From Heterodera schachtii (taxonomy: Eukaryota > Nematoda > Chromadorea > Rhabditida > Heteroderidae), in the NCBI GenBank assembly GCA_023374025.1, contig SIJG01000027.1:1071110-1135109 (forward strand): a stretch of 64,000 nt of DNA. Direction: 5' to 3'. Made by a program: the position numbers and the translations under genes. The notes beneath the pieces are model-generated. The model was not told the origin of the DNA and made no database searches. It was given only the letters and a program-made list of their open reading frames with translations. Of this stretch, positions 43,879 through 55,074 are shown piece by piece. Positions within the stretch are counted from its first letter, which is position 1; each line of letters begins with the position of its first letter.

Positions 43879-46494
43879 TAATTTTTTTATTGCTGTTCAA
43901 ACGGATTGCCACTATAATGGAGACAAAACGGTGAATGTACAGTAGTGTACTACCACTCAATAAAATAAAAAAATTATTGTTTCTTTCCCCGCCAGTAGAG
44001 AATAATATTTTCATATAATTTACATATAAATTATTTTAATTAATTTAATTAAAATTTTATAATATTAAAGCGGTGAATAAACAGACTGTGTAAAACTTAA
44101 AAATTATTAAATTAAAGGAAGGCGAGTCAAATTGTTGCAAGTGCTGTATAGGATTGTTGCCCAAATTTTTAGGGATGGAGTGAAGAAAAGAGCAGGCGAA
44201 AGTTCCAGAATAAACGGCGGCTCAAGAAAAAGGAATAAAAACAAAAGCCAGTGCCGTGGATCATCCGTTAGTTTCAACAAAATTCTCCTCCATCATTTCA
44301 TCATTGATTTGACTTCCGATCACCGCCGCGCAGGAAATCTTGAAACTAAGAATGGCTAGGTCTGTCCTCCCCTTAGTTGAGCTTTGTCTTACTTACCTTT
44401 TTACCTCGTTGCAAGATTGAAATTTGAAGGAAATCTCTGTTATCTGAATCTGAATTAACCAAAACTAATGCTGTTCATTCTTAAGAGTGTCTCTTACCTG
44501 ATCAGTGTCCAGAACCAGTCAAGAATTTTCCAATATCCTCCAATCACCGACTAAGAGATCCACGTCTGTAGTGTCGAATGATTGACAATTGCTAACGTAT
44601 GGGTGACGGGATGATGTTTCATGATGGGCATTGGTGGGCCAAATCGGAGTGAATTTTTCAAATGTCAAGATTTGCTTCCTTCACAAAGTCTCGATTGCGT
44701 GTGTTCATCCGCCTTGCCATTTGACGTATGTTACAATGTAACGGTGTCGAATGTATTTAGGCTATTTGTTCTCCATTAGTTGAGATTTTTACCTTCCGAA
44801 GCTATAATAAGATCAGCAGGGTTGTTGATCCAAAAATCAATGATATGAAGCCATACATTCTTTTGAAGCTCACGATCACCGACCCCGGAGTCGAGTTGGT
44901 TTGGATAATTGTTGCATTACTTCGTTGTCTCCATGTTCATCGATTAGAACATCAATAGTCTGTATTGAGCTGTTTTTGCACGTTGCCGCCTGTCAATAAT
45001 GGTGCCACTTTGACTCTTTTGCCCCAACTTGTTTTTATAACCCAAAATCGTTTTTGGGCTCGAGCAACAAAAAATCGAGGCCGAATCGATGAAAGTTCAA
45101 AGAATGAAGCCATGCATCATTTTGAAGCTCACGATCACCGACCCCGGAACGGTCCCTTGTCTTCAATGTATGATTTCATAGTCATTGACCCAATTATTTT
45201 ATTCTGGATTATTATCGTTTGTATTTCTTTTTCAGTGTCTAGGTTTACTGCTACAACCTTTTACATGTTTAAAGCTTTTATCTGAATGGAACGGGTAAAT
45301 GGCACGTTTGCTCGCAGGATGAGTGTGTGTAGGTGTAAGGTCGGTAGATGCAAGTAAATGAGGTACAAAGGATGGTTGCCTCGTGTCCAAGAGCGAAAAT
45401 CCAATTTTGGTAACCAATTTTCTGAAGCCATATTTTCTGATGTCCATTTTACCGGTCCCACCAGTCAAAAGCCATCACAAAGCCGAACATTTTGCCCATC
45501 TAAATTTGTGTAATCCATTTTCGCGAGTAACTGGGGATGAAATTTGTAGTGGCCGGACTAGGTCGGGATCATGCCTAGAATATTTCTAGATTCCGACCCT
45601 GCCATCCCGACTCCAAACACAGACAGTTTCATGTATTCCGGGCCCTACAAATTGTCAATTCCAAATTGGTACCTCTATCAATTCTGCAAAATTCATCGTA
45701 TAACATAAATTGACCAATTTTCGGGCAGGTCGTCATTTTCCCTTAAAACACAGTAGGAATCCGTCATTTTTTGAGTTGACCAATTTTGACACCCTTCTGC
45801 GGGTAGGCTAAACAATTTGCCAATTTAAAATTTGTATAAATCGTTTCCCTAGTGATAATTAGGCTTGAAATTTGTAACTTTGTCGTGACAATAAAAACTT
45901 ACCCACCACTTTTATTTTCTCATTAAATTTTACAAATACAAATTAAACCCAAACATGAAAAAATGAAAGGATACATGTAAATATGTCACAAGACAGACGA
46001 CATTCATTAAAAAAATGAAAAATTACATACATGTAAATGTCACAATACAGATGACACTCATTAACTTGTCAGCCAATTCAACGAAAGGCTTTGTCATGGT
46101 CATTAAAGTTTAACGTTGTATGACATTTTGCCAAATAAAAATTTGAATTTTTAGTGAATGTCGGAAGAATTATTTAAAAATCACGCAAAACAATTCACTT
46201 GCAATTCTGATTAAATATAGAAAATTAATTTTTTTTAACAATAATCTTTTTAAGTGTCACAAGTCACACACAATCTTTTGTTAGTCAATTTCCAATCCAA
46301 CGAAAATTCACCAAAAATTTGGCCAAATTAACAACAAAATGGCAGAAAATTTTGCTTATTTGAAATTTATAATTTTCCTCTTTTCAATGTTAATCATTTT
46401 TTGGCCTTTTTGTGCTTAATTATGTGTTGATTAAGTCCGGCTCAAATAGCAAATAAACTTCGACTTATTTTGTCAACCATTTCAAAACACAAAA
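43879..46494. repeat. Segmentally duplicated spacer (block A)
   Basis: 44460-45300 parallels 57790-59500 ('gcgtgtgttcatccgc', 'gatgttatttcatgatggg'-like words, 'gtgtcgaatgtatttaggct') with scattered differences. 45570-46480 parallels the upstream regions of the other receptors. An old first-exon equivalent (atggcagaaaattttg, 46339) has lost its donor. No other gene is recognised. Confidence 0.6.
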
Positions 46495-47897
46495 ATGGGA
46501 TCAATACCAATTAATGCCAGCTTAGAAGATCCGGTGAAAATTAATTAAATTTAATTTCGCTATTTCCAATTAAAATTATTTGTTATAATTATTTTATTTC
46601 TCAGCTTTATTTGGCCTATCGTTCTGCCGGTCCGTCTGCCGATTTGATTGTGCCGGCCGTTGCGCTGAATTTGGTTGCGTTGGTTGGCATTGTGTTGAAC
46701 GGCACAGTTTTGGTGGTCACTGCCAAATCCAGGCAAATGCCATGGCATTTTTAATTTTAATTTTCAATTTCCCATTTTTCAGTTCCCCCCCCCCCCCGGC
46801 TCCTCCAATTTTCTGATGGCACTGATTTGTCTGTGTGAATTGGTCCATCAAATTGGGCACACTTTTTTGCTGGTTGTTGTCATTTCAGGCACAAATTTTG
46901 TCAGTGTTCTCACTGCTGACTTAATTATGGCGGTAAAACTTGGAATTAAAATATTTATTTTTTTCAAAATTTAAGCCTTCAATTTTTGCTCTTAATTGTG
47001 GCTTAATGGCAATATTTTGTGCTGCTTTTGATCGCCTTTTTGCTATCGTATTCTCTTTTCAGTGAGAAAATAAAATACAAATTAATTGTTGTTTTTTTTT
47101 GGATTATTTTATATAAATATATTAGAAATTAATTAACTAATTTATTTTTTAGGCATTCGGTCATTTTCACAAAATACAAGTACAAATATTTGTTCAGCTA
47201 TTTATTTATTTGTATTACTTACGAAGCTTTTATTCTGTACAATGTACTCACATTTGCTTTCCAAAATGCGGGAAAGTATGGCGCAATTTAACAAATAAAT
47301 TAATAAAATTTCTAATTTAATTTTAATTTAGGCCAACCACTGGCGCAGTGTCTGAAATTTTTCAAGGCAATGTGCAAGCCGTGTTTATTAATGGCATTTA
47401 CATTCTTTCTCTGTGCAGCGCCTGTTGTTATGTGGCAATTTTTGTGATTATCCGGTGCAAAAAATGGGGTATACATATTTTTTGTTTTTTTAGCATTTTG
47501 CTATAAATTTGAATTTTTTCTTTTTACAGTAAGCCAACAGACGAACACACAACTGATACGGACATTGGTCATCATTCTGTTGATTAATGTTGGAGGCTAT
47601 TCCTTCACAATGATCATGTATTTGTTCATAGGCGTACTTGGCCCTCTTTTGGAGTAAGAAAAACTTAATTTGCTTTTTTTTATTTAAAATTTTAAAAAGG
47701 TCGACAATCCGATTTTGGCAATTTGGATTTGTTGCTGGCATTCTGTTGAATGTTGGCGCCGGTTCAAACGCTGTCGTCCTTTATTTTTGCAGGTCATTTA
47801 CTAATTTGATTTTATTTATTTTATATAATTTTAATTAAAAAATTTCTTTTATAGCACAGAATATCGGCAACTGTTAAGAAGGAATTATGTGCATTGA
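46495..47897 (+). pseudogene. srsx-like chemoreceptor (copy 3, two frame disruptions)
   Basis: Exons align with copy 4: new exon 1 46495-46533 (MGSIPINASLEDP), exon 2 46605-46732, exon 3 46783-46932, exon 4 46976-47061, exon 5 47153-47275, exon 6 47332-47468, exon 7 47530-47653, exon 8 47700-47792, exon 9 from 47855. Exon 3 starts with a 13-base C run in place of the CCTCCGCGG of the sister genes, a net +5 that breaks the frame at the start of TM2. In exon 9 one T is lost (ctgttaag for ctgtttaag), giving a stop at 47895-47897. Otherwise the coding exons are well preserved, so this is a young pseudogene or a homopolymer assembly error. Confidence 0.8.
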
Positions 47898-49550
47898 AAA
47901 ATCATTTCGTCAATAAAAATGGTTATATTTAGATTATTTTAAAAAATATTTAAAAAAAAATTATTAATTTTTTAGCTGTTCAACGGATTGTCACTATAAA
48001 AGTGCAAAATGGAGACAAAACGGTGAATGTACAGTAATGTACTACCACTCAATGAAATAAAAAATTAATATTTCTTCCCCGCCAGTAAAGAATAATATTT
48101 TCATATAATTTATATATAAATTATTTTAAATAATTTTCATTAAAATTTTATAATATTAAAGCGGTGAATAAACAGACTGTGTAAAATTGAAAAATTATTA
48201 AATTATAGGAAGGCCAAGCAAAATTGCAAATTAAATAAATTTTTTGTAAATTTATGAATTAACCATTGGGATATATCTTTTGATAATAGTTTATCTCCTC
48301 TCTCTGTTTCTATTTGAGAGTTTGAACAAAGTTTCGTAAAAAAATTCATTGAAAAACCCGAAAAATTTTGGTGCCTATCGGCCGCCCCCCCCCCCACAAA
48401 AAACTTAATTTCTCCTTAAAAAATTGACTTAAAATCGCAAAAATTAGTCTTTTTGGACAAAAACTATTAACAAATCGGAACTTAATTTTCAAAATTTTCC
48501 CGATGAGGCCTATCGGCGCCGCGGGACCATCCTTTGTTTCGCAAAAAAAAATTTGTTTAGCAAAAAAAAATACGCTTTTGGAAAAAAAGTTCGTCAAATG
48601 CGGCGTTGAAATCCCCTCGCAAAATTAGACCCCCTCCCCCGCCCCGACATACGCAAAAATTTCGGTTGACCCACCCCTTTTTTTTAAAAAAAATATTTAA
48701 ATTAATTTCATTAAGATTTTTCGATTCTCAACTCGAGAAATTTCTCGGGTTTTTTGACTTCTCACTTTTGGTCTCGTTTCTCGGGCTCATTTTTCGGTCT
48801 CGATCTTGATTCTCGGTAAAAACATTTCTCGCATTTCCCTACAATTTTGGAATGGTATTGATGTTAGTTATTTATATTCATGGCATTTTAAATTCTGTGT
48901 AAACGCGGCATTGCCCAGCGTCAAAAAAATATTTTCTCATAAAATTCAAAATTTTTGAAAATTTTCATTTTCATTCGTGTGGGAAAATAAAATTTGTCAC
49001 ATAAACTTAATTAAAAACTCTAGGCTCTAAAAAACCCTCAAAAATAGGCACTAAAAATTGCGAAAAGTAGATTAACAACCACAAAAAAAAAAACTTGTTT
49101 TTCGTGCCTTTCAGGCCTCTGTGAGTCCAGGAAAAAAATATGCAAAAACCTAAAAATTGGATTTTAAACAAAAATATTTATTTTTTTTCTCAAAATTTAG
49201 AATTTCGAATCATTTTCCTAAAAATGAGAAAATTTATTTTGATTTTGATCTCAAATTTTCACATGGATTTTCTATTTTTAAATTTTCAATGCTTTGTGTT
49301 CCCGACTTTGGTTCAGTACAATTTTTTATGGCTTTTATTGTATTTTAAAAACATATAAATTGCCATTAAATCAAGTGGTGCTTTTTAGCGTATGCCATGG
49401 CATTTCGTGACCGCTTCTGTCCAACAATAGTTTTTCTTTTTTATTTTAAATTTTCTTTTTTCATTTAAATAATGACAATTCTTACACTCCATAAAAATTT
49501 TATTTAACACAAACTATTCGAGAATTCTTTCTCTAAGAGGATTCCTTTTT
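47898..49550. repeat. Duplicated 3' flank of receptor copy 3 (block A)
   Basis: 48200-48990 is nearly the same as 61790-62580, and 49010-49520 matches 63100-63500, where part of an hAT-like repeat is included. Both contain the GC hairpin (48497 and 62077), a poly-C run and the 'ttctcgggctcatttttcgg' tract. 48000-48180 still shows the exon 10 equivalent of copy 3. Confidence 0.75.
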
Positions 49551-49554
49551 AGCA

Positions 49555-49761
49555 CAGAATATCGCCAACTATTGAAGAAGGAATTAAGTGCTTTGAAAAA
49601 TTGTTTCGCCAATAAAAATGGTAAGATTTCAAAGTAAAAAAATTAATATTAAAAAAATTAATTATTTTAAAGCTGTTCAACGAATTGCCACAATTAAAGT
49701 GCATACCGTAGTTCAACCAATGATTGTTCGATGTTCCACCCAATGAAATTTTAAAAAATTT
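49555..49761 (+). pseudogene. Orphan last two exons of an srsx-like receptor
   Basis: After an acceptor (ttttttag is replaced here by tttttag) come STEYRQLLKKELSAL...NKN (49555-49620), a GTAAGA donor, an acceptor tttaaag and AVQRIATIKV plus a novel tail ending in a stop near 49745. These match exons 9 and 10 of copy 4, but exons 1-8 are absent: the preceding DNA is the duplicated 3' flank. It marks a breakpoint of the tandem duplication. Confidence 0.7.
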
Positions 49762-49879
49762 TAATAGGAGAGAAGGAAATTTCATGGCATAAAAAATTCG
49801 CCAATTGTAAGCACTTTTTGACATTGCGAGTGGTCAAAAGTGAGTGGTGTCGTGGACCTTTGTGTCATGAAAAATGATG

Positions 49880-49884
49880 GATCC
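49880..49884. repeat. Target-site duplication of element 2 (gatcc)
   Basis: gatcc at 49880-49884 is repeated at 54925-54929, directly flanking the second LTR element. Confidence 0.9.
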
Positions 49885-50119
49885 TGTTCGGGGCATTGCC
49901 GCCCAAGATTTGAACATCATTGACATAATGCCAATCGATTTCCCATCCCATTTCATGTTGTTCCCTCGCCCATAAATATGCTCCCTTTTCCCTCATATAT
50001 TGTCTTCCCTTCATTCATTTTGTTTTAAATATTTGTTCCCCAAATTGTTGTGACATTTATTTTCCTTCTCCAATAAATAAATATTTAATTGGACTTCTCA
50101 AAAACCCTCGGACCCAACA
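49885..50119 (+). repeat. 5' LTR of element 2 (235 bp)
   Basis: Identical as read to 54690-54924. Contains 'cataaatatgctccc' near position 95, TATA-like, and 'aataaataaatattt' near its end as a possible polyadenylation region. Confidence 0.95.
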
Positions 50120-50283
50120 TTGGCGCAGTCAGCTAAAAAAGCAAACGACATAAAGCGCATTTGTTATTCATTTATTACATCTCCAGGCGAGAGTAATATT
50201 TTGGATTTCGACATTCTGCCGCCGGTCTTCAAGTGGACGCAAACAAATCGTCCACATTTCGACCGTCGACTTTCATCGCGTCT

Positions 50284-50455
50284 AAAAAAAAACCAATAGA
50301 CCCTAGGCGGGTGAGGTTCCGCTAAGTGCGGTTTTCAACGCGTCAAAAAACCAATAGACCCTAAAAGGGTGAGGTTCCGCTAGGCGCGGTTTTCAATCGC
50401 CGAAAAACCTATAGACCCTAGGCGGGTTGCGGTTCCGCAATACGCGGTTTTCGTC
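50284..50455 (+). promoter_or_regulatory. Three structured leader repeats of LTR element 2
   Basis: Three units of 54-60 nt (50284-50343, 50344-50401, 50402-50455), each with 'aatagaccctaggcgggt' (stem accc/gggt) and 'gttccgctaagtgcggtt' (stem ccgc/gcgg). Loops vary but stems are kept, including a compensated change (ccgcaatacgcgg). Two related units sit in the leader of element 1. Confidence 0.6.
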
Positions 50456-50497
50456 GTCCATTCAACAGTCAACGAAAGGAATCGATAACCACCGACC

Positions 50498-53400
50498 ATG
50501 GCACAACAGGCCAACATTCAACAATTGCTGGACGCAATTGGTCAACTCGTCACCGCACAACAGCAGCAACAAATCAACCAACCGAATCCGAACAATAATG
50601 TTCCGATTCCGGTGCTGCCTGACATTTCGGTCTTCGAACCGACCGACGAAAAGGGACGAATTACCGAATGGATCGAAAGGTTTTCTTTTGCTATGGACTG
50701 TTCGGCACCAAACGCAACTGACGCAGTGAAAGTCAAGGCACTAATGAATAAATTGTCGGAAACGGCATTCAGCGACTATCCAAAATCGTGTTTGCCAGGA
50801 AAAGTGACGGACTTCGACTTCAACCAATCAACCGAAAGGCTTCAAAAGCTTTTTGCAAAGCCTCAATCTGTGTTCATCGACAGATATGAGTGCTTAATGG
50901 CCACGAAAACCGAAGGAGAAGATTTTCGTCAATTCGTCAACAGACACAAAAGACTGTTGAACGATTTCAAGTTTGCGTCACTAAAGGAGGAACAATTCAA
51001 GGTTTTGATGCTTTTGACTGCTCTAAAGTCGCCGAAAGATGCGACTTTGAGACAGAGAATTTTGTCAAAGCTCGGCGCCGACGGAGATAATGTCAAATAT
51101 GATGAAATTGTGCAAGATTGCATCAACTTCATGACAACAATCAGCGAAGCAAAGCTGATCGAATCATCTGCGGCCAACCGAAGCATAAATGCAGTCAAGC
51201 CAAAGTGGCACAAAACGGAAAAGGGGGGAAGGCCAAATAACAAGCAAGGCCAATCATCATCCGCTCCAGCACAACAATGTTGGCGATGTGGATGGACAAA
51301 TCACAGCCACTGGGAGTGCAAGCACAAGTCAGCGAAGTGCCAAAAATGTTCCCAAAATGGACATTTGGAAGGCCAATGCGACAAAGTGCAGGAATGGAGA
51401 CGGAGAAACAAATTGCCAATTCCAAAAAGGAAAATTGGAAATTTACGAATTGGAACAGCCATGAAAGTGAACTCCGCTTCGCTTTTCAAAACCGACGTGG
51501 CGGTAGATGGCAAAAACATCAAATTCGTACTCGACAGCGGGGCTGAAATAATTGTTATCGATGAACTATCACATGAAGTCATCGGCAGCCCCCGACTCCG
51601 CAAATGCACCGAAAGTGGATGCATGTTCGATGGAACACAAGTCAAGTTCATCGGAAAGGGAGTCGCCAATTTCAAATTCCGCGATATTTGCATCAAAAGC
51701 GAATATTATGTGGCAAAAAGGGGATCGCTAAATTTGCTAAGCGTGCAAATGATGGATGCTTTTGGACTGCTCAACGAACTCAAGGCCAAAATCAATGCGC
51801 CGATAAATTTGTGCCGAGTCGGAGAAGAGACACGAGGTTTCACGAAAACTCCAAAATCGCCACAAAATTCGACAGTCAAATCGCACATAGACCATCTCAA
51901 AGCGTCATTCCCCGACATTTTCAAAAACGAATTGGGCCGATGTTTGAAGTTTAAGGCGCATCTGACTTTGAAAGCGGACGCCGCACCGGTCTACCGAAAG
52001 GCTCGCCCAGTCCCATACAACGCACAAGAAGCGATTGATGGAGAATTGGAGCGATGGGAGAAAATGGGTGTGATTGGAAAAGTCGAATACACCGAATGGG
52101 CTGCTCCAATTTTGGCGGTGAAAAAGGCCGACGGAAGCGCACGCCTATGTATAGACTATTCCACCGGTCTGAACAATGCTCTTCAAGACCACCAACACCC
52201 GCTGCCGCTACCTGAGGATATTTTCGTAACCTTAAATGGAGGAAAATATTTTTCGCAAATCGACCTCAGGGATGCCTATCTCCAAATCGAATTGGATGAT
52301 GAATCGAGGAAAATCTGCTCGATTTCAACACATCATGGCAACTATGAAGTTAAAAGACTTCCTTTTGGCGTCAAATCAGCGCCAGCCATCTTCCAATCGG
52401 TAATGGATCAAATTTTGGCAGAATTTGAATTCGCCACAGCTTACTTGGATGATGTGATCATCGTAAGCAAAAGCGTCAAAGAGCACGCTGATCACTTGAA
52501 GAAAGTTTTGGAAAAATTCCAAGAGTGGGGATTCCGGATCAAATTGGAAAAGTGTTCGTTTTTCCGAGAAGAGATCAAATACCTCGGACAAATCATCGAC
52601 AGAAACGGACGGAGACCGGACCCAGAGAAAATCTCGGCAATTACAGAAATGCCCGCACCCACGGATGTACCATCGCTGCGTTCATACCTCGGAATGGTAA
52701 ATCACTACCAGCAATTCGTCAAAAATATGAGATTTGTGCGAAAGCCTCTCGACGATCTGCTGAAGCAGGACAGCGAATGGAAGTGGAGTGAAAAATGCCA
52801 ACAGGCATTCGACAAAATTGAGGAAATTTTGTTATCCGATCTTCTGCTAACGCACTACGACCCGACGAAAGAAATCGTTGTTGCAGCAGACGCATCCGAA
52901 CTCGGGATTGGAGCGGTGATATCCCACAAATATCCCGACGGGTCAACAAAGGCAATCGCACACGCTTCGTCATCTTTAACGGCCGCTGAGAAAAATTATT
53001 CTCAAATCGAGAAAGAAGGATTGGCACTGATTTTCGCCGTGCAAAAATTCCATAAAATGATCTATGGACGGAAATTCACGTTGCTGACCGACCATAAGCC
53101 ACTTCTTGCCATCTTTGGAAGCAAAAAGGGAGTGCGCCAGTGCAGTGCCAACCGACTTCTCCGTTGGTCGCTGATTCTCCTCGCATACGATTTCAGCATT
53201 GAGTACATCAGCACCAATGATTTTGGACAAGCCGACGTGCTTTCAAGACTGATAGCAAAGGGAAAAAGTGACGAAGACCGAGTGATTGCATCTGTCCGAA
53301 CGGATTCGGAAATCGACGACATTTTGATCGGATCAATTGAAGCACTGCCAATAAAATTTAAGGAAATTGTCGCAGCTGCTGAAGCCGACAAAACCATTCA

Positions 53401-53857
53401 AAAAGTCAAGAACTTTTTGACGAATGGTTGGCCAAGGAACGTCGGAGACGAAAATGCCGAAATAAAGCTTTTTCACCGGGTCAAAGAACAGCTTTGCATC
53501 ACAAGAAATTGCCTGATGTACGCCGACCGAGTTGTGATCCCGGAAAAACTCCGCCAGAAAATTCTTCATTCTTTCCACAAGGGACACCCGGGAATTAAAA
53601 GAATGAAGCAATTGGCGAGAAATTATGCCTATTGGCCAAATATGGACGCCGACATCCAACAGATGGTAGAAAACTGCCAACCGTGCCAAATGGAAGTAAA
53701 GGCACCAGCTAAAAGCAATCTCCAACCAGTGGCCAAAACCATCAATTCCATGGCAAAGAGTCCATGTCGACTACGCCGGACCATTTTTCGGCAAGGAATA
53801 TTTAATCATCGTCGATGCCTTTTCAAAATACCCGGAGGTATTCGAAATGGCCACTAA
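50498..53857 (+). CDS. Gag-Pol of element 2, to the frame break (1119 aa)
   Basis: Starts MAQQ, like element 1. Gag about 40-235; zinc knuckles at 261-274 and 281-294; aspartic protease with DSGA at 346-349 (DTGS in element 1); reverse transcriptase with YLDD at 649-652; RNase H about 790-920; integrase zinc region about 1020-1065 (CQPCQ). Near nucleotide 53747 the frame departs from the integrase homology: one extra base relative to element 1, after the residues KTIN. The last 36 or so residues are out of frame. Gag and Pol are fused in one frame, as in element 1. Confidence 0.9.
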   Translation: MAQQANIQQLLDAIGQLVTAQQQQQINQPNPNNNVPIPVLPDISVFEPTDEKGRITEWIERFSFAMDCSAPNATDAVKVKALMNKLSETAFSDYPKSCLPGKVTDFDFNQSTERLQKLFAKPQSVFIDRYECLMATKTEGEDFRQFVNRHKRLLNDFKFASLKEEQFKVLMLLTALKSPKDATLRQRILSKLGADGDNVKYDEIVQDCINFMTTISEAKLIESSAANRSINAVKPKWHKTEKGGRPNNKQGQSSSAPAQQCWRCGWTNHSHWECKHKSAKCQKCSQNGHLEGQCDKVQEWRRRNKLPIPKRKIGNLRIGTAMKVNSASLFKTDVAVDGKNIKFVLDSGAEIIVIDELSHEVIGSPRLRKCTESGCMFDGTQVKFIGKGVANFKFRDICIKSEYYVAKRGSLNLLSVQMMDAFGLLNELKAKINAPINLCRVGEETRGFTKTPKSPQNSTVKSHIDHLKASFPDIFKNELGRCLKFKAHLTLKADAAPVYRKARPVPYNAQEAIDGELERWEKMGVIGKVEYTEWAAPILAVKKADGSARLCIDYSTGLNNALQDHQHPLPLPEDIFVTLNGGKYFSQIDLRDAYLQIELDDESRKICSISTHHGNYEVKRLPFGVKSAPAIFQSVMDQILAEFEFATAYLDDVIIVSKSVKEHADHLKKVLEKFQEWGFRIKLEKCSFFREEIKYLGQIIDRNGRRPDPEKISAITEMPAPTDVPSLRSYLGMVNHYQQFVKNMRFVRKPLDDLLKQDSEWKWSEKCQQAFDKIEEILLSDLLLTHYDPTKEIVVAADASELGIGAVISHKYPDGSTKAIAHASSSLTAAEKNYSQIEKEGLALIFAVQKFHKMIYGRKFTLLTDHKPLLAIFGSKKGVRQCSANRLLRWSLILLAYDFSIEYISTNDFGQADVLSRLIAKGKSDEDRVIASVRTDSEIDDILIGSIEALPIKFKEIVAAAEADKTIQKVKNFLTNGWPRNVGDENAEIKLFHRVKEQLCITRNCLMYADRVVIPEKLRQKILHSFHKGHPGIKRMKQLARNYAYWPNMDADIQQMVENCQPCQMEVKAPAKSNLQPVAKTINSMAKSPCRLRRTIFRQGIFNHRRCLFKIPGGIRNGH

Positions 53858-54662
53858 ATCGACAGCGGCAACAATCGAAAAACTTCGTTATTTGTTCAGC
53901 CGACACGGCATCCCGGAAATTTTGGTGTCGGACAATGGCACCCAATTTACGAGCAACGAATTCGCCAAATTTACGGCTGTCAACGGTGTCAACCACCTGT
54001 TTTCAGCGCCGTATAATCCGATGTCTAACGGCCAGGCCGAACGTTTCGTGGACACGTTCAAAAGAACGTTTCGAAAATTGAAAGGGGAGGGAGCCCCAAG
54101 CAAGGAAATCATCGAAACTTTCCTGGTAAGTTACCGGACTACGCCATGTGATTCGTTGCCGAACAGCAAAACACCTGCTGAAATGTTCCTGGGGAGAAAA
54201 CCCCGCACAACTTTGGACTTGTTGCGGCCGCCGCCTTCACAACCGATCGAAAGAGACGCTGAAATGGCGAGACGCTTCAATAAGCGATTTGGAACCAAAT
54301 TAAGGGAATTTCCGATCGGAGACAAATTTTTCGCCCGCCACAGAATCTCCCAAAATTGGCAACAGGGGAAGATTTCAAAGCGAACTGGTGTAATTTACGA
54401 CGTGGCATTCGCCGATGGAAGATCAGGGCGCTACCACGCCAACCAGCTTCGTCCCCGAAAGACGTCCGACTCCGATGATCAGCTCTCGGTGATGCTCGAA
54501 GCCTTCGACATCCCAAGACCGATTGCTGTTGAGGATGAGAGGGAAATTCCATTGGAGGATCCGCATGACGAACAGGAAAATTTGGGAGGTCAAATTGACC
54601 ATGGACAGCAACGACGGTACTCTCAGCGAAATCGCCGTCCGCCTCAGCGCTTCTCACCGTAA
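53751..54662 (+). pseudogene. Integrase core and C-terminus of element 2, shifted frame
   Basis: This frame continues the integrase: WQRVH and DYAGPFF with the first Asp (about 53769), SDNGTQF with the second (about 53933), SNGQAERF with the catalytic Glu (about 54041), then GRKPRTTLDLL and a Pro/Arg-rich tail ending at 54662. The order and residues match element 1, so only the single frame break separates it from the upstream frame. Confidence 0.85.
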
Positions 54663-54689
54663 CCTCGTAACCGCGCTTAAGGGGGGAGG

Positions 54690-54924
54690 TGTTCGGGGCA
54701 TTGCCGCCCAAGATTTGAACATCATTGACATAATGCCAATCGATTTCCCATCCCATTTCATGTTGTTCCCTCGCCCATAAATATGCTCCCTTTTCCCTCA
54801 TATATTGTCTTCCCTTCATTCATTTTGTTTTAAATATTTGTTCCCCAAATTGTTGTGACATTTATTTTCCTTCTCCAATAAATAAATATTTAATTGGACT
54901 TCTCAAAAACCCTCGGACCCAACA
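54690..54924 (+). repeat. 3' LTR of element 2 (235 bp)
   Basis: Directly follows the polypurine tract. Identical as read to the 5' LTR, so the insertion is recent. Confidence 0.95.
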
Positions 54925-55074
54925 GATCCCTTCCATAGGCCTTTCACCCCTCGCTCTGCAAAGCCAGCAGGTCTATCTGGCTAATTGCCAGTTGGTTAGT
55001 GTAGAGGTTTGAGTTTACGCTGCTGCGAGTGGGCAGCAGTTCCCAGTGGATCGGGCCCGTGGTGAGCCGAAGAG

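Larger units (their letters stand above)
49885..54924 (+). mobile_element. Ty3/gypsy LTR retrotransposon, element 2
   Basis: A complete 5.04-kb element with two 235-bp LTRs (49885-50119 and 54690-54924; TGTTCGG...CCCAACA) that read identical, and a gatcc duplication. A primer site TGGCGCAGTC (50121-50130) matches the 3' end of a serine tRNA, as in several insect gypsy elements (inference). A polypurine tract AAGGGGGGAGG abuts the 3' LTR. It is homologous to element 1 along Gag-Pol but has unrelated LTRs. A single frame break in integrase (near 53747) disables it as written. Confidence 0.95.

Noticed and set aside
49885..54924. Envelope gene in the LTR elements
   Set aside because: In both elements the integrase frame ends within a few tens of bases of the polypurine tract and 3' LTR, leaving no room for another gene.
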